Source of the DNA: Mesomycoplasma ovipneumoniae
GTDB lineage: Bacteria > Bacillota_I > Bacilli_A > Mycoplasmatales > Metamycoplasmataceae
NCBI RefSeq assembly: GCF_038095975.1
Contig: NZ_CP146003.1
Coordinates: forward strand, 682,001 to 746,000
Direction of reading: 5' to 3'
Length of the DNA: 64,000 nucleotides
Position numbers and translations under genes: made by a program. Below, one piece after another: positions 62,998 to 64,000 of this stretch (its first letter is position 1; each line of letters opens with the position of its first letter). The notes under the pieces are model-generated. The model searched no databases, was not told the DNA's origin, and was given only the letters and a program-made list of their open reading frames with translations.

Positions 62998-64000
62998 TCC
63001 TAAATAGAAGATAAAAATGCAACGTATGATATAATAATATTATTGTTGCATTTTTTTATTTAGGAAGTATCATGGAAAAAAGAAAATTTAAACATTTTAG
63101 TTTCGAAGATTTAGTAAAAATTGAGTTTTTATTGCAGAACAATAAAAGTATTAGGTATATCGCTAAACAACTTAATGTTTCGCCCTCAACTGTCTCAAGA
63201 GAAATTAAAAGAAATCTAAATGAATATGGAATTTATGAAGCTAATTTAGCAATAACAAAAAGACGAAAAAGATATTATCATAGGTATTATTTTAGATTTG
63301 TTGAGTTAGGAAAATATGAGGAATTTAGCAAAATTTTTGCAATAAAATACGACAAAAAAGTCCATGGAGTTAAAGCGACATATTTTTATATAGCAGAAAA
63401 TTTTCCGAACATTGAAAGACCGTCTTTAAAGACTGTTTTTAACTGAATCAAAACTAATAAATGGGTAATAGTTAGGAGTGACAGACTCAGACAATATTAC
63501 AAAAAAGGTGGAAAAAGAACCAGAAATGCCGTGCAAAGATTAGTTCCAGCAGGCTATGTAAAACCCATTTGAGCACGCGATAAATCCATAGATTCAAGGC
63601 AAGATTTTGGACATTGAGAGCTAGATTTAGTTGTTGGCAAAAAGACTAGCGGACACGATAGTATCCTTACCTTAGTAGAAAGAAAAACCAGAAAATTATT
63701 TGCTAAAAAAGTACGAAATAAAAATCCCAGAGCCATCAATAAAGCCATCAAAGATCTTGCAAATGAAAATAATTTACATATCAAAACTATCACTTGCGAC
63801 AATGGATTGGAATTTGAGCAAATTGCATTATTGGCATATTGGTTAAAAATAATAGTTTATAAAGCAGAGCCATATGCTTCATTTCAAAGAGGTTCTAACG
63901 AGCATGCCAATGGATTAATTAGAAGGTTTTATCCAAAAGGTTTTGATTTCAACCTAATCAGCGATGATGATTTGCAAAATACAATTGGTAAAATTAACTC
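62998..64000 (+). mobile_element. IS30-family insertion sequence (right end outside window)
   Basis: It begins near CCTAAATAGAAGATAAAAATG. An inner palindrome (AAATGCAAC…GTTGCATTT) with TATAAT just precedes the transposase gene. The boundary is inferred from loss of M9 sequence and is uncertain by several bases. Confidence 0.7.
63072..64000 (+). CDS. IS30-family transposase (partial)
   Basis: At least 309 residues, C-terminus outside. The N-terminal helix-turn-helix HFSFEDLVKIEFLLQ and QLNVSPSTVSREIKRN is the IS30 signature. Catalytic residues are in WELDLVVGKK (Asp), ITCDNGLEFE (Asp) and NEHANGLIRRFYPKG (Glu). TGA codons are Trp. No frameshift seen in the visible part, so it may be active. 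Confidence 0.93.

Noticed and set aside
63554..63802. Minus-strand frame opposite the IS30 transposase
   Set aside because: Antisense shadow over the catalytic core of the transposase.

Overview
The window is a low-GC mollicute chromosome segment. UGA must be read as tryptophan: almost every gene is a chain of open segments joined at in-frame TGA codons where the protein family has Trp or an aromatic residue. Gene content (the HinT–P60–P80 membrane locus, a MIB–MIP immunoglobulin-cleavage pair, a type-3 F1-like ATPase cluster, DUF31 proteases, a single-membrane-segment diadenylate cyclase, fermentative acetate genes) points to a Mesomycoplasma/Mycoplasma of the M. hyopneumoniae–ovipneumoniae–dispar–flocculare group. 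I cannot name the species from sequence alone.

Layout. 1–4433 (minus): 3' part of a very large signal-anchored surface protein. 5480–7638 (minus): pta-ackA. 7890–16046: a tandemly duplicated two-gene accessory locus; the upstream gene of copy 1 has an IS3 inserted at its start codon, and that gene is a pseudogene in copy 2. 16153–17693 (minus): amino-acid permease-like gene with an apparent start-proximal frameshift. 17834–19525 (plus): stand-alone DUF31 protease lipoprotein. 20231–24316 (minus): P80–P60–HinT. 24476–27782 (plus): HAD–CoaE fusion, DnaB/DnaD-type gene and a DnaI-like gene without a recognisable Walker A. 28730–30553 (minus): pepF. 30730–37046 (plus): MIB, MIP and two membrane proteins. 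37795–38841: alcohol dehydrogenase. 39724–48347 (minus): seven-gene F1-like ATPase cluster. 48493–52147: HAD phosphatase, PQ-loop protein, mgtE and cdaM. 52806–55805 (minus): large protein with seven Cys/His repeats. 57027–62463 (plus): pgk, RpiR-type regulator, PTS EIIABC, a small membrane protein and manA. 62998–64000: start of an IS30.

The most striking non-genic signal is a family of about nine dispersed 0.43–0.75 kb elements, called M1–M9 here. They share terminal inverted repeats, a poly(A) tract beside an extended -10 promoter, a strong Shine-Dalgarno in front of a 4–8-codon reading frame, and a run of hairpins. Four copies are flanked by long (80–160 bp) imperfect duplications of neighbouring DNA, including gene 3' ends and terminators; a fifth, M7, has a duplication of about 52 bp. 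This fits non-autonomous relatives of an element that makes long variable target repeats, as IS1634 does, but here it carries an apparently conserved transcription/translation cassette. I found no transposase for it in the window.

Functionally the region couples ATP-yielding fermentation (pgk, pta-ackA, adh, PTS/manA) with host interaction (MIB–MIP, DUF31 protease, P60/P80, giant surface protein) and signalling (cdaM-mgtE). No tRNA, rRNA or CRISPR array was recognised.
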